In this document: positions 1 through 13,004 of the stretch, piece after piece | Numbering within the stretch: position 1 is the stretch's first letter | Layout: each line of letters starts with the position of its first letter | NCBI GenBank assembly: GCA_019914945.1 | Contig: CM034108.1 | Location: 568,001-632,000 of the forward strand | Direction: 5' to 3' | DNA length: 64,000 nt | Origin: Typha latifolia | Taxonomy: Eukaryota; Streptophyta; Magnoliopsida; Poales; Typhaceae | The notes under the pieces: generated by a model | Databases searched by the model: none | Seen by the model: only the letters and a program-made list of their open reading frames with translations | What the model was told of the DNA's origin: nothing | Made by a program: the position numbers and the translations under genes

Positions 1-735
1 CACTCAAACATTTCTAGCAAGAGCATTCCACCTGAAAAGCTCATGTCAGGACGTGCTACCTTGTATAGAAAAGACGTTATTTGGTTATAATCTTGTTGAC
101 TCTCTCCGAATTCTGAGAAATTACACTTCCAGGATTTTATATGGTCTGAAAGGACACAAGTAGAAACCACATTTGTTTGACTTAGACAGAAATATCATTC
201 AAAATTCAAATACCGTGTACAAGAATCATTTGATCCTAACTTTGATTTTATCATAGAACCTAGCAAAATCAAATTCCCAAGAAAGAAAAATCTAATCCTT
301 TATTACAAGAAAGCAGTAAAGATACTACCGCAGGACCTGATCCATGTCAAATTTTTTTGAACAGGAAAGTGGTTTATATATATGTATTGGAAAATTTTCT
401 CACTCTGGTCCGGGACGGTAGATATAATCACTTAGTATTTTCTGTCACAAAGAGTCAATCTGTCGCAAAGAGTCAATCCTTCAGAAAGTATTTTCTGATT
501 GAACTTTATTCTCATGAAAGATGTTCACATAAAGAATCCTTGCAACTTGAATGTTCACATGCTCACAGTGTGAAGGCTTTTTGTGTGGCATTTTCTTTGC
601 TTTGGCCCAACTTATTATACTGCTTCAATATTATCAAAGACTCCCAGAGTACTCCATATCTTTTACCTGGACTCATATAGTATTCTACTATTTCCATCAT
701 AAAAGGGAGACTCGAGCGATGTTGTCCTTCCGTGT
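1..735. other. 3' flank of the ADA1-like gene, no gene seen
   Basis: This AT-rich stretch lies beyond the stop codon of the minus-strand ADA1-like gene and must hold its 3' UTR. The open frames in it are short, lack family resemblance and overlap each other, so I call no gene. A short direct repeat of a CAAAGAGTCAATC-like unit lies at about 449-478. Confidence 0.5.
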
Positions 736-1812
736 TCATTCTTCTAAAGATCGTAGGCTTATCTTTTCAAGCTGTACAGGCCAATCACCTCCGAGCAACT
801 GAGGTTTTGATTCCATTGCCACCTGAAAATCTTGTAAAGAAGCATGATAACACTGATTTAATCCAACATGTCTGTCCTGCAATACACCATTCATACCCCC
901 CATAATCATTCCGTTTGCTCGAGGCGTTCTCCTATTAGTGCACCTTGCTTTTCCCAAATCCATACAAGGTCTGATCAACCTCCTCAGAAATGCATCCAGT
1001 CCAAAATTCAATACATTAGCGCACTCCAATGATACACCAAGTCCTTCAGCCTCAAATTTCCGCTCCAGTTGCTTGCATAAGGACCTAGAATCTGGCAGTT
1101 CAGAAGTGCTACAACAAGACTGAGGAACAGATGACCTCAAAAGATGAAACCCGGCTGCAGAATCACAACGAGTTGGTTTACGTGGAAGAGCACCGACAAA
1201 TTTTGGAATACCCAAAGGAGCCCTTATAGGACTTCTACTTTGAACACATGGACTGCCTCTCACTTGCTCCACCTCCTCCCCATCTTCCACTGATGCAACT
1301 TCTAATGGAGCTTTACTACCAATAGATATCAATTCTGGAGCGCTTTGCTGATCTCTCGACCTTTGCATGTCACAAGAATTGGTGACTTCTTGCATTGGTC
1401 CAGGAGGTACCTTTCCATTAGGACCGAGGGGGCTCGGTCGATCCCCAATCTTTCGATGACGGCTGGTAATGGATCTTCCTCTCCGAGGAGATGCGGGGAA
1501 TGCATCTCCCAACTGCCCACTCGATATTTTACTGGTCCTAGAATGCCCTGTAGCTGTTTGTTTGCTAGGTGGTCCAACTCCAAAACAGGCATTGGCAAGA
1601 ATCGATCGAATAAACAAATTGTGAAGGGCAATATTTTCCTTTCCAATGGTACTGTAGCACAATTTGTCAAACTCCAATTTACTAAGTTTAAGGCTCATCA
1701 ATCTTTTGAGGTAATAAAAGTACTTCTCAGCTTTCTGCCGTCCAAGCTTCTTGAAGAGCTGAGATTTGAGCTCCACGAGATCAACTGGGGTAAACTGCCG
1801 ACAAGATGGCAT
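736..1812 (-). CDS. SAGA complex subunit ADA1/TADA1 (Hfi1-like) coactivator
   Basis: A single uninterrupted coding exon encodes 358 residues, resembling the plant transcriptional adapter 1 family (SAGA-Tad1). In the family, this subunit is structural: it helps assemble the SAGA histone acetyltransferase coactivator in the nucleus. The N-terminus carries the family hallmark, a helical block at about residues 7-75 running from FTPVDLVELK through KAEKYFYYLKRL to IGKENIALHN. The middle is low-complexity, basic and serine/proline-rich. A second helical block (LERKFEAEGLGV to FLRRLIRPCMD) lies near residues 245-290, where the histone-fold-like part is expected. The start ATG is the first in frame, and the length suits plant homologues. 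A TATA box at 2361-2368 and a GT donor after position 2241 imply a non-coding first exon and a 5' UTR intron of about 0.4 kb. The family call is confident; complex membership is inferred. Confidence 0.85.
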   Translation of the reverse strand: MPSCRQFTPVDLVELKSQLFKKLGRQKAEKYFYYLKRLMSLKLSKLEFDKLCYSTIGKENIALHNLFIRSILANACFGVGPPSKQTATGHSRTSKISSGQLGDAFPASPRRGRSITSRHRKIGDRPSPLGPNGKVPPGPMQEVTNSCDMQRSRDQQSAPELISIGSKAPLEVASVEDGEEVEQVRGSPCVQSRSPIRAPLGIPKFVGALPRKPTRCDSAAGFHLLRSSVPQSCCSTSELPDSRSLCKQLERKFEAEGLGVSLECANVLNFGLDAFLRRLIRPCMDLGKARCTNRRTPRANGMIMGGMNGVLQDRHVGLNQCYHASLQDFQVAMESKPQLLGGDWPVQLEKISLRSLEE

Positions 1813-2240
1813 CTTGGCTCCAATTACTACTCAGCAATGGGAATGCAGCTTGAGAAACCCTAAATAGAGAAACCACGCAATCCCTTGTCTGAGAAACAAA
1901 AGCTCGATCTGGGTTCGCAGAGAAATTGCAGAAGAATTTTTTTGCTGGATCAACTGGGGAAAAAGGAAGGCCACAATTAAAATGAGATAAAGTTAAGTAG
2001 ATTTCAATCGCAAGGTCACTCATTTACTTAAGAAATTAAACCTAATCGACAAAAATTTAGGGCAAGATGCGACGACTACTCAGGTAATTTTGCTCCAAGT
2101 AACAAACTAATCACGAAACCCTACTCCGAAATCGGGGATAATGATTAATAAAAGCACGCGATCGAGCACGCGATCGAGGAAAGCAATAGATAGCGAGGAA
2201 AGGAAAAGAAGAAATAAAATAAAATAAAATAAAAATCTAC

Positions 2241-2335
2241 CTCGTCGTCGAAGAGCTCGAAGTTTGAGCAGCTCGATCGCAGGAATTTGGTGGAGAGAGT
2301 CAAAGGGTAGGTTCTAAATTTTTCCCCCTTTTTAC
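2241..2335 (-). other. Probable 5' UTR exon of the ADA1-like gene
   Basis: On the minus strand, a CG-richer stretch ends in a good donor (GACGAG, then gtagatt) at 2241/2240, about 25-30 bases downstream of a TATA box. An acceptor candidate lies near 1865, upstream of the ATG at 1812. It is inferred from signals only. A short A4T-type repeat sits at 2212-2235, inside the predicted intron. Confidence 0.4.
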
Positions 2336-2360
2336 TACTCGCGGCCGTGCTTTCGATCTG

Positions 2361-2368
2361 TTTATATA
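2361..2368 (-). promoter_or_regulatory. TATA box of the ADA1-like gene
   Basis: TATATAAA on the minus strand, about 550 bases upstream of the start codon and about 30 upstream of the predicted non-coding first exon. Confidence 0.45.
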
Positions 2369-2399
2369 TTAATAAAGGGGGCGAGAAGAAACGTTTGGG

Positions 2400-5300
2400 T
2401 TCCGGGGGAAGTTTTTGTGACACCAAAAAAATCGGGGACTCGAATTGGGGAAGCTTCGAAGGTTCGAAGAGTAAAGACGATTGTTTTGGGTCAACAGCAC
2501 GTGCGGGTCTCGCCTACGACGGCCAAATAAGCTCTCCCTGAGCCATGGAAATCCAAATACAAGTTCATAGATACGGTGAAAAATTTATCCAATCCTCGAT
2601 AACTTTATACGATCTTCGAATTCGACTAATTTAATTAAATAGTATAGAATAAATAATTATTATACTTTAGTGTGAATCATCTAAGAGTACTCGGAGTTTA
2701 TATGAAATTGAATTTTGAATTAAACCACATAGATAAAAGAGTAATTTCTCTTCTTTTTTTTGTAGCTATAAAAGAAAATGATGGCCATTAGTAGTCAGAG
2801 AGAAATAAATGTAAAAAAAAAAAAAGATAATTGAATAGATATTTTTATAAATTATCTATTATGTTTAAAGGTACGATGTATGTTGTTATTTGTTACCTAA
2901 TTATTTAAAATTTTAAATTAACTAATTATCTAATATGGTATTAAAATTTTATTTTCAAATACTTATAATACAAATCTCGCTTAGCTCTCATTTTATTTTA
3001 ATTTTTCTATTATATTCTCCTATGCAGTATAACGGGTTGGACATTTTCTGTGTTCATAACTTCATATGCGATATATAAAAGGCCATACATCAGATGACGT
3101 GTTAAAAATATGATATATATTATTATTATATTATCTAATAATTTAAATTTTAAATTAATTAATTATCCAGTATAGTTAACTTTTGTGAGTACACATACAG
3201 AATAAGGGTTTTAAATATATTCATACAAATTTTAAAATATATATATATTTGCTTCAAAGGTAGGTTATAAATATTAAATTTAGAGGAGCATGAGCACTTG
3301 AGGTATATAATTGTAAAAAAATAAAAACTAAAAGCATAAATAACTAATATGGGCCAGCCCAAGATCATAGCCTTTTGGGGCCGGTTACTGCTCACCTTGA
3401 GGTCATTGGACTGCATGGTTCCAGTTTCAGCTGATACGTCTCTGCCCGTCTTCTTCTCTCTTCTTCTACTTCCAAGAAGAAAAAAAAAAGAGCTTAAGAT
3501 CGCGGGAGAAGGTTTGTTTCACACGTATAGTATGTATTAATTTGCCTTTGAGTCTCCATTGATAACGGCGGAGGAGCTTGGAAGGGCCACTTGGGCTCTG
3601 CATGCTTCATTACTTTGCATCAGGCTGTTAAGTGTTAATTTATTTTGTTAGATAATTATGAATAGACCAAAAGCTTAAACTGCATGCGAGGTAATAAAAT
3701 TATTCATATAGTTTACGGATTCAAGCATGCAATAAGTTTCAGCATTTACTTGTTCCATTTTTATCAACTGATCAACTAATACAACATATGATCGATCTTG
3801 TAATTCTTTTGTACACTTCTTTCTTTTCCTCAGGATATATTATTTGTTTTCATTTGTCTCTTTCTTTTGTCTTGCAGTATCCAAAAAACCAAAAGTAAAG
3901 CAGCAAAAAATCCGATGCAAAGCAACTGGTATCGATCTTAATTTTTCTTTTCATCAAGTTAATTTCTTAGCTGTTTTTGGTTTAAAGGTCAATCATTGTT
4001 TCATTCAAATGCGTGCTTATTCTTACGTATAGCAAGATACGTTTGACGTGGCATGCATGCATGCATGCATTAAAGCACTTACTGTCATAATCCAATTTTT
4101 TAAACAATCTTTTTTTTTTTTTAAAGAAAGAAGTAAAAGCTCGCAGGCGTTTGTTGTGACGTAGAAATATTGACGTGAACGTTGTGTATGCAGAGGTCCA
4201 TCTTGTCTCGACTTTATCCATGCAGAGTAATATTCTTAACCTTTGCGTGCAATTTCCTATGGTTTATAAATGAATATTTATTCAGTTTCACTATTTTTTC
4301 TAGGTTTCTTTTCTCTTTGCAACCTCGGAAAAATATAATTTTTTTCAGCAATAAGATGATGAACTCTGGTTCTTAAGACAGTTTTTTGTGCATAGTGTTT
4401 GTAAATATATACTTCTTATATATCAATATATGTTTTTGTAGCTTTGATTAAGAATAGGATATGATTGCATTTCATTATCTTGAACTCACTTAGGAGGCAA
4501 GTCACACTTATAGCAATCATTTACCACCTTGAATATAACTTAAGTTAGTACTTTTAAGTGTAGCTAAAAATCTCCTGCAAAAGTAATCGAATCAGGGAAT
4601 TTCTGCAGACTGGGCTGCAGAGAATCCACATCAACTTCATTTTGGCTTCTCGGAGAAGAATGCATGCATGTCAATAATGATACGAGGTGAAAAAAAAAGG
4701 GAATAAAAAAGTACTGACACTTGCATGCTTCTTGGCTATATTTGGTAGTTGTTAGTGATTAAATCTTCGATAATATATATATATATATATATATATATCT
4801 GGATATATAAATGGCATATAGTCACATATAAATATAGAGAAGAGGCATGCAATGCAAATTTACTTCTTTAATTCCCACCTCATATGGAGTGTATTATTTT
4901 CTATAATTTTCCACATAGTAATTTATCCTCTAGGAATATTAGGTTATGGCACGCCATAGTAATATAGTATCCTTAGTTCACAAGACAAATAAGCATTTAT
5001 ATGCCTGATTAAAGTTACATATTTCGTTCTTTTGGATAATGGTGTAAAAAATTAAATTTAATACAAGTGTAGACAAAAGCTCTTCAGCTTTATATCATCT
5101 CAAGATTTCTTGAACTCAAGTCTACTTGGGAAGTTGTACAGCTTCTTCTTCACGATAGCAGGTATAAATTATTACCGAGTTGTCTCTCTAATCCTCCTCC
5201 TAATCCTATAGAATTATGAGCTAAATCATGATCAATCTTAATGTTGAGCATATTGCAGAAACGAAAAGAAATTAAATTAATCAAAACCAAGCAACTCTAG

Positions 5301-6000
5301 TTAAAAGGAAAAGCCAAACCTAGAGATTTGTACTTGGTCCATAATTATAAAATTAAAAGTATTTATTCATTCTTTACTTGATTCGATGCTCGTGGCTAAT
5401 TCTGAAAGATAAAAAGATTAGTAGAACCTAAGCTTACTCGCCAAGTTGTAGGGGTTTTCCTACAATAGATTGATCCATAATTTAATATTTTAATTGCATA
5501 CGAAACCTATCAAAAAAAATTTCCTTCTATAATGCAACTAATTCGACCTACCTAAATCTATAAGTTTGAAGTTGACACAAGGTTAGATGCTAAATATTAA
5601 TTAGTGGTTAATTTGGTCACCTAGCAATAATATGGAAAAGACAAATTTACCCTCACCCCACTAGTGGTGACCACAATTACGCCTTAAAACGTTCGTCTTG
5701 CGCCCATCATTATGTTTTCGCTTATCCTTCTAAATCAAGTAGCTGTAGAGGATGGTCTGTATGCCTAGATGCAGGAAATTGGTACATCCATTTGTTCATC
5801 GAGTACTCCTGCCGATACGTCGAGATGTAGGGACTGCAGACGATCATATAGTCTTCGTCGAATAAGCTACAAATATACGGTCAAAAAATAAGAAAAGAGT
5901 ATTTAAAAAAAAGAAAAAAGAAAAGAAAAGAAAAGAGAAAGTATTAAAAAAAAAAGAAAGGTAAAATTTTTGGTTTTTGGAGGAGTAAAATGACAGAAAT
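2400..6000. other. AT-rich intergenic region with simple repeats
   Basis: This is about 3.6 kb between the divergent ADA1-like and QWRF-like genes. I see no supported coding exon. It holds poly-A/poly-T runs, an AT microsatellite at 4773-4798, and a run of GCATGCAT (RY/Sph-type) motifs at about 4050-4070. A related AT-rich segment of about 45 bases occurs twice (about 2897-2941 and 3131-3175). A purine-only A/G tract lies at about 5887-5960, just before the QWRF-like gene. GGGCC motifs near 3350-3380 could belong to a transcript I cannot define. Confidence 0.5.
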
Positions 6001-6362
6001 ACCCAGGAAAAATTTCTTCGTCGTCTCCGTTTCGGTACCCACCTCCGCCCCTTCTCTCGCTTCCGTTACTTCTTCCACCATTCTCCTCTTCCTTTATTTC
6101 TATATTCTCTTCTCTGTCTCTGTCTCTCTCTCTCTCTCTCCTTCCCTCGCTTTCCCTTTCTTGTTCTTTTCCCCTTTTCTATCTCTAGACTCTTATCTCC
6201 CTAGATCCATACTAAGCTCTCTTCTCTTCGTTCCTCGCTCTCCATTACCCCTTCCTCTTCTTCTACTCCTCTGGTAGATAAGCTGGAGTCAAGCGATTCG
6301 AGTGTCGAGCTCTGTGGAAGCAACCAGGCACCAGATCAGAGAGATAGAGGGAAGAAAACGCC

Positions 6363-9300
6363 ATGGTTGTTGCGGTCCCCGCGGCCGCAGCGACGCCGAC
6401 TACTTCGAGCGCACGAATCCCGAGGAACCCATCTCCCTCCCGTCGTCCTGGCTTTACCCCTTCGGAGAAGGACCGCAATGCCACTCTTGTACGAAGGCCT
6501 AAGTCTAAGGAGATCTCCTCCAGGTACTTAACCACTTCTTCTTCCTCCTCAAAATCCAATCTTTCTTCGGTTACAAGTACTTCTACTACTACAACTACTA
6601 CTACCTCCTCTTCCTCCTCCGCTTCTTCTCGACGTTTTGCTTCCCCTCTCGCAAACCACCGCCCCACTACTCCATCACCATTGCCCCAACCGAAGCGATC
6701 CCAGTCGGTCGATCGCACGCGCCCAATCGCCACTCCTCGGGTAACCAACAACGCCGCCGAGCTATCTTCCGCCGCCAAATCCCTGTGCAAGACTACCCGA
6801 AGCCTGTCGGTGTCTTTCCAGGGGGAGTCCTTCTTCTACCAGACCAACAAAGCGAAACCCACTTCCCCTTCCTCCACCCGGAAGTCGACCCCGGAGCGGC
6901 GGAAGTCCAATGCCTCCGCGGAGAATGCCAGACCCTTGGAGCACCGCCATTGTTGGCCATCGGCCAAAAACCGGGAGCTGAATCCGTTAACCAAGAGCTT
7001 GGATTGCTCCTTGGAGAAGAAAGAACCAATCATGGCTGCTGTCCGGTTGCTCCGGAAGTCAATGATGGATGATGAAGGGGCCAGAAGGGCTTCGTTTGAT
7101 GGCGCTGACTTCTTGGTGTCAGACACGGATAGTGCATCTTCGGGGAGCAATTCGGGGTCACTGGAGCCCGGGATTCCTCCAAGAGTGCGTGCCACAACTA
7201 AAGGAATTGGTGTTCCTATGAGGTTCTTTCAGGAAACTACTAGCCGGTTGCGCCGCTTTCCAGAGCCAGGAACGCCATTGTCGTCATTGGGTTCGAGGGC
7301 CGTGGCGTCTCCCAAGACAGTTCCGGCAAAGAAGTCACTGTTAAATGGCATGCTATCGTCTTCATTCACTGCATCCTCTCCTCTTCACGGACCTATCCGG
7401 TCTTCTTCTCCGAGTAGGCCTGTGCCTACTCCATCAGCTCGGAGAATGGCCAGTCCTTCCCGGTCAAGGAACGGTATGGTGGTGAATTCATTCAGTGGTG
7501 AGCAACAGTTCAAGGGCTCTTCAGTTCTTAGTTCCATTGTGGATACTAGGAGAAAAAAGAATGGGGATAACAGGATTGAAGAAGCACACCAGTTAAGGCT
7601 GTTACATAACCGACAGTTGCAGTGGTGCTGTGTTAATGCGCGATCAAATGCTGCCTTTTTGGCGCAATCTCTGGATGCAGAGGTGAGACATGAGGTTCTT
7701 GAACTGGAAACTTGTTTTTTTGTGATAAATCATGGAATATATTTATGCCTCAAGCACCTAATGGTGAGTCTTTACCTTTACATAGGCATTTCAATTTTGT
7801 ATTTGCATGATGGTTTGTGTTTAATTCTCCTTAAATAGGAATCTTAAAACTTTACAAGTTGAATGTTATTCATTTTATGCTTTATTAGTAAGAACATGCC
7901 CTTTAATTCTTGTTCTTGCATAGATGTTTTGTCACCTATCTGATAAGTTACTCAGAGAAATTTCTTACTCCATAGAGAACTGTCAAGGGACTGCTGCATA
8001 AGATCTGAGATATAAGCAGATAATCTTAGAGTTTCAATAATTCATTGTTCATGGGCTGTGCAAGGTACTTATCATCATAGATAAAAATTGTTTGGTCAAA
8101 GCACCACTGTGTTATTCTTCCAGGAGGGAGGATCTTTTTCTTCCAAATTTAATCAGCAGGGATTCTGCATGCTGTCTCCTGTAATTTTTCATGCATCTGT
8201 TGACTTACCATTAGATGCCCGAGGAAAGTTGGAATTGAATACTTCATTTCATTATTTTTAGTTGCTTTTACAAGCTTCTATTCTGGCACTCTAAATTCAA
8301 ATATTTTGTTGTCTAGACTGAAATATAAATCAAGATCAAGAAATAGAGGCTTGTAATTTGTTTACATATATGCCAACTTATTAAACACACATATCAAATA
8401 AAGGTGTTGGTCACATGCATTGTCAAGCTACAGTGATACTCAGTGGAGTCAGAAGGACCATGCATGAGAACTTGGAAAACTTTGTGCAGCATATCTTTCA
8501 GGGATCCCTAACAGATTGCCATGTAATTTGTGCAACAAGAAAACATTAATCATCTTGTCTGTTTGATTTGGCCCCAGTGTATCTTTCAATTCTGGTAGGC
8601 ATCTACTGCTTCGATCAAAATTTTATTACATCATTTAAATGCTTCTTTTTTTTAAAAAAATTCTTATTTTCAACTTTTCATCCTTGAAATAGCTAATTTT
8701 CTTCTGATTCTTACCAGAAATATCTGTATAATGCTTGGCTTACTAACTCGGAGATGCGTGACTCTGTTATGTATAAAAGGCTTGAGTTACAATTTCTCCT
8801 GCAGAATACAAAGCTCATGTCCATTCTCAAGGGACAAGTAAAACTTCTATCCTTGTCTGTGTTTCCTTATTGCTTATTTTCAACGTTACCATTTTCTTCA
8901 TTTAATCTCTTTAGATTGGAATTATCATGTCTGTTGTCTTTCCTTAGACATTGATTCCTCTTAAGTAAGACAAACATTCTCAAATTTAAATTTAGTTTGA
9001 TCACATAGTCATTGAGGTTTCAAACCAAACCAATAAGATTGTAGGCACTAATTTAGAAGTTAAAGGCTTATTTCTTAGTTTGATCCAGTAAGATAAAGAA
9101 CATTTGATTTAGGGATCGGCTTTATCTTGAGGCAAAAATGAGCCAAGAAAACCAAATGAAGCTCAGTCCAGTATGAGAAACTGTGGACGCTTATACATGA
9201 TGGCATGATACATGACTATAACATCTATTACCTAATGTTGAGTAGCTTAAGACATAATATTTGCAAAGATTCTAGGAGATGCCTTTCTTTTGCCAAATCC

Positions 9301-10575
9301 CAAAAGTTCATATGTTTTGTTACTAGAATGTGAACTATCAGCAAATTTCTTACAGCTTCAAAAGTCCTTGATGATAATGCTCTCTAAAGATCTTGTTGCA
9401 CTCTACTGAAACAGATGGCATATCTAGAGGAATGGGCTGTAGTAGACAGAGAACATTTAAGTTCTTTAGCAGGAACTATTGAAGCATTAAAGGCCAGCAC
9501 TCTCCGCCTTCCAGTTACAGATGGAGCAAAGGTATGAAATAGACAAATGTCTTTTAATGTTTTTTCATAGATATGTCTGTTAAAGGCTTGAAGTTCTGAA
9601 CGAATGCAATTACTTTCTGTTCAACAGGTAGATATCCAAGAAGCGAAAAATGCTGTGGGATCAGCTGTTGATGTGATGCAAACAATAGGAAGTTCAATAT
9701 ACTCTTTACTCCCAAAGGTGTTGTTTCTGTCATTGAAAAGTAGTTTGTGTATCATATTAGCTTGTTGTTCTGCCTGCCAACATGGAAAACATGCTGGTAT
9801 TTTATAGTTTTTTTAACCAAAGAACCTAATTGTTTCTTTACCCATGTTAAGTGCTGCATATTTTCATAATTGATGAATAATTGTACATGAATAGTGAATA
9901 GGATATGAGTATCAGATTCACATGTTGAACTTAATGCATATGCAACCCACCCATATCAATGTCATTTACCCCTTCATTAGGTCTTTCATCAAAGGGAAGA
10001 TGGCTATTTCTGATTCCTACTAACAATTTCCGCCCAAGAATTTTTTTTGCGCTTAAGCATATTTTCTGTTGTTATTTTTATCAATTTATCAATGACCTAT
10101 TTAATAATATCTGTTTGTAAGATGTGACAAGCAGATTCTGTTGTAATATTTGGCAAATAAAATCCCAAACATGAAATTTCATTATGGATCCATACGTACT
10201 TTAACTTGCATTGTAATGGATGAAGTTCTAAAACTAAATACCTTCTTAAATTGTATTTTTTTGCTTCCGGAGACTGAAACTGTCATCACATACAGGTAGG
10301 AGAAACAAGTCTTCTGGTGAGTGAACTTGCTAAAGTTGCTGAACTAGAGCGATCTCTCATGGAACAGTCCAGAGAATTGTTATCCACATTTGCAGCAATG
10401 CATGTAAGTCATTCCACCTGTGGAATAGATTCCGTTCAAACATAATCTTCATGTAGTTGTCTTTCAATTTCCACCTTCTTGTTTTTGATTCAAACTTGTA
10501 AAGCAGGTTAAACATTGCAGCCTGCAAGGGCAGATAGTACAGCTAACTCACAGACAAAGCCTGGCGCAGCCTTAA
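6363..10575 (+). CDS. QWRF-motif microtubule protein (augmin subunit 8 / SCO3 family)
   Basis: Six exons join in frame: 6363-7682, 8718-8837, 9415-9531, 9628-9717, 10296-10403 and 10507-10575, giving 607 residues. The family (QWRF/DUF566; Arabidopsis AUG8, EDE1, SCO3) binds microtubules, and AUG8 brings the augmin complex to spindle and phragmoplast microtubules. The first 400 residues are basic, serine/proline-rich and disordered, typical of this family's microtubule-binding part. The conserved C-terminal helical domain starts at EEAHQLRLLHNRQL and continues with LYNAWLTNSEMRD, LKGQMAYLEEWA and AVGSAVDVMQ. The signature tetrapeptide reads QWCC at residues 420-423 instead of QWRF. The upstream CT-rich leader (about 6118-6140) suits a plant 5' UTR. 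Exon 1 could read on to 7838, but the donor after 7682 and the match of exon 2 to the family make splicing clear. Confidence 0.9.
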
Positions 10576-11897
10576 TACAGAGACTATGCTTGAATTCAAC
10601 TAACATCGCAGCACAGTTGCTAACTGGGTCTCGCGCCCAAAAGTTCCAAGCACTAAAACTGGTGTTTCCTGGATGCAAAATGAGTGTTAACTCTGCTGGC
10701 GATCTCACCCAAGTCATCCGACTCAATAGTTTTGTATGCTTACATCACAGTAGTGGTTGATTACAGCTTAGTTGCTGCATTAGATGCACACGGGTAATAT
10801 TTGCTCTACTGATAAAAGAAAAAGTTGATGTGTATATATTTGATGCTTTCTTTTGCCACCTTGGTTGGTACCAAGTTCCTTAGTACTAGGGCTACTAGCT
10901 CATATGTGAATGTGCTCGCTTGTGTAGTGCTTTCTTTAGTGAAAGAATTGTGCTTTTGGTTTAACTGCAAAGCTTCCCCTTTTTATCTCCATACTGCGTA
11001 ATTGATGTCTTGTATTAGCCCATTGGATGTATCAGCTTTCTTTTGTCGTGTATTTTAGTTGGTAAATTTATTTTTCTTCCTTGTCTTTTGGATGAGTTCA
11101 GATGATAAGAACGAAAGATTATTCTTTATTGTTCACAGTGCTATTAGGAACATTGGATCTGCCTTTGTGCTGTGTATAAAAGGAGATTCTTTGAGAGCTG
11201 AGATTGCTTGCCTAACTTTTTTAGATTGGCATTGTTGATCCTCAGTTGACCTTCTACTCAAATTTAGGAGCACAAACCATTTGGTTATCCAAAATTTTGG
11301 AGTCAACGCTGAGTCATGTAGACTCTAACAAATGCTAACGTGGCAAGATGCGATAGAAAGGTCCTATCTTACTCTATCTAGCCATGATTCTTGAAGGTTT
11401 CATACTCAAATTCTTGGCTCTATTCGTCCATGAAACAAAATGCCCCAAGTACAATACTTAGAGGAGATGAATCCAAATGTTGGTCTCTCAAAATTCCCAC
11501 CCATATCATTGGGGCCTATAATTTGCTCATACGTGTGCTTCTATCTATTCACGGATAAGATAGAATTACGATCCACTTGCAGGAAGATAAAAATATCATT
11601 TAATTGCCAGGTGCTGTCTTCTCTAGATGACTTGCATGCGTGTTTAATCGTTAGGTGGTGGATGCTACTCAAAATATTCTCCTCTCTGCTTGGATAGTAG
11701 GATTCTTGGGAATCTTCTCCTTTTTCAAATGTTGAACAGGAGGATACTTGGCCCTTCCAACGTACACACAGCCAGACATATGTTTGCTTTCTCTCTTCAC
11801 TTGTGGTAGCACATTATCACCAACTCTCTTAAAAATTAGATTACAATAAACTCAAATCATATAAATTTTAGCCTAAACTATAGATAAGAGTTTCAAA

Positions 11898-11900
<3 letters not shown>

Positions 11901-11949
<49 letters not shown>
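11901..11949. repeat. Compound (CT)14-(AT)n microsatellite
   Basis: About 14 CT units run directly into about 10 AT units, with no interruption. Confidence 0.9.
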
Positions 11950-12324
11950 ATTGGGAGAGATGAAAGGAACGATGGGGAGACGTCGAGAATTGCTAGTAGA
12001 GTAACTTGTGGGACCCAGATGTTACACGGTGGCCTGCAAACGAACAGTAAACCTGTTTAAAGAGGCATACAGGTGGACGGTGGAGGGCACCTCGTTTCTT
12101 GCCAAGCTTAGCCAACAAGCTGATCAGGTGGGACCCAAATGGGGACCGCCAACCAGGATACGACGAGTCAGCGACAAGAGAAGAAGCAAGTTGAAGTCTC
12201 TCACGTGAGATAGAGTGAGTGGGTGCTCGAAAGTTCTAGCTCGTCATTTATCAGCTCTGACCTCTGACCTCCATTTTTAATACTACTTTTGGATTCCCCA
12301 AGAGCTCCCCCCTCCCTTTATCAC

Positions 12325-12347
12325 CTCTCTCTCTCTCTCTCTCTCTC
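12325..12347. repeat. (CT)n microsatellite
   Basis: About 11 uninterrupted CT units in an otherwise pyrimidine-rich stretch. Confidence 0.8.
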
Positions 12348-13004
12348 AACCTTGGGCTTTTAGTTAGATCGTTCAAGCAACTAACTGGCTCGGGTGGAGC
12401 ACTGATTTGGTTGGGGAAAATTCGATGGTTTCAATTGCGCTTTAAAATTATTAAATAATATATATATATAAAAAAGATTTGAGTGGAATAACGTGATTTA
12501 TACGATTGACACACGCTCAACGGCAACGAATGCTAATCATCTAGATAATTCCATCTCAATATTTTCTTCTTATAAGTTGTGATCCTTTCGAGTTATAATT
12601 TTAATACCTATTACTTTTTTTCAATGTTATTACATATAGTTTTACTTCTAAACTATTATTATTATTTCAGATATCTTCTCTAATTTTTTTTATAACACAT
12701 AAGTCTTTTAAATTATTAAAAATATCTTAAATATCTATCTCGTTAAGAGTTTTAAGTTGAAAAGAAAAGAAAAAATTAATCTAAGGGAATGACATATTTT
12801 TAATAGTTTAGAGAGTTTGAGCGTAATTATCCCCTACTCTATAATGATGCCTCGTTGCGGAGTATATTACAGTAAACAAAAACAAAAGGGTTAATTAGCA
12901 TCCATTCTAGTGAAATTAAACTTAAAACAGAAACAAAACAAGATACTAAACGGAAAGAAAAACTCTTCCCTGCTTCTCGTTTTTGGAAACATGCACCTCG
13001 CGAA

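Larger units (their letters stand above)
10576..13004. other. Intergenic region between the QWRF-like and LOB-domain genes
   Basis: It contains the 3' UTR of the QWRF-like gene on the left and the 3' flank of the LOB-domain gene on the right. I found no supported exon. Open frames near 11440-11697 and 12008-12208 have no family resemblance. A compound CT then AT microsatellite lies at 11901-11949, a CT tract at 12325-12347, and the stretch 12440-12900 is very AT-rich. Confidence 0.5.

Noticed and set aside
1345..1863. Plus-strand open frame of 172 codons
   Set aside because: Antisense to the ADA1-like exon, with no family resemblance.
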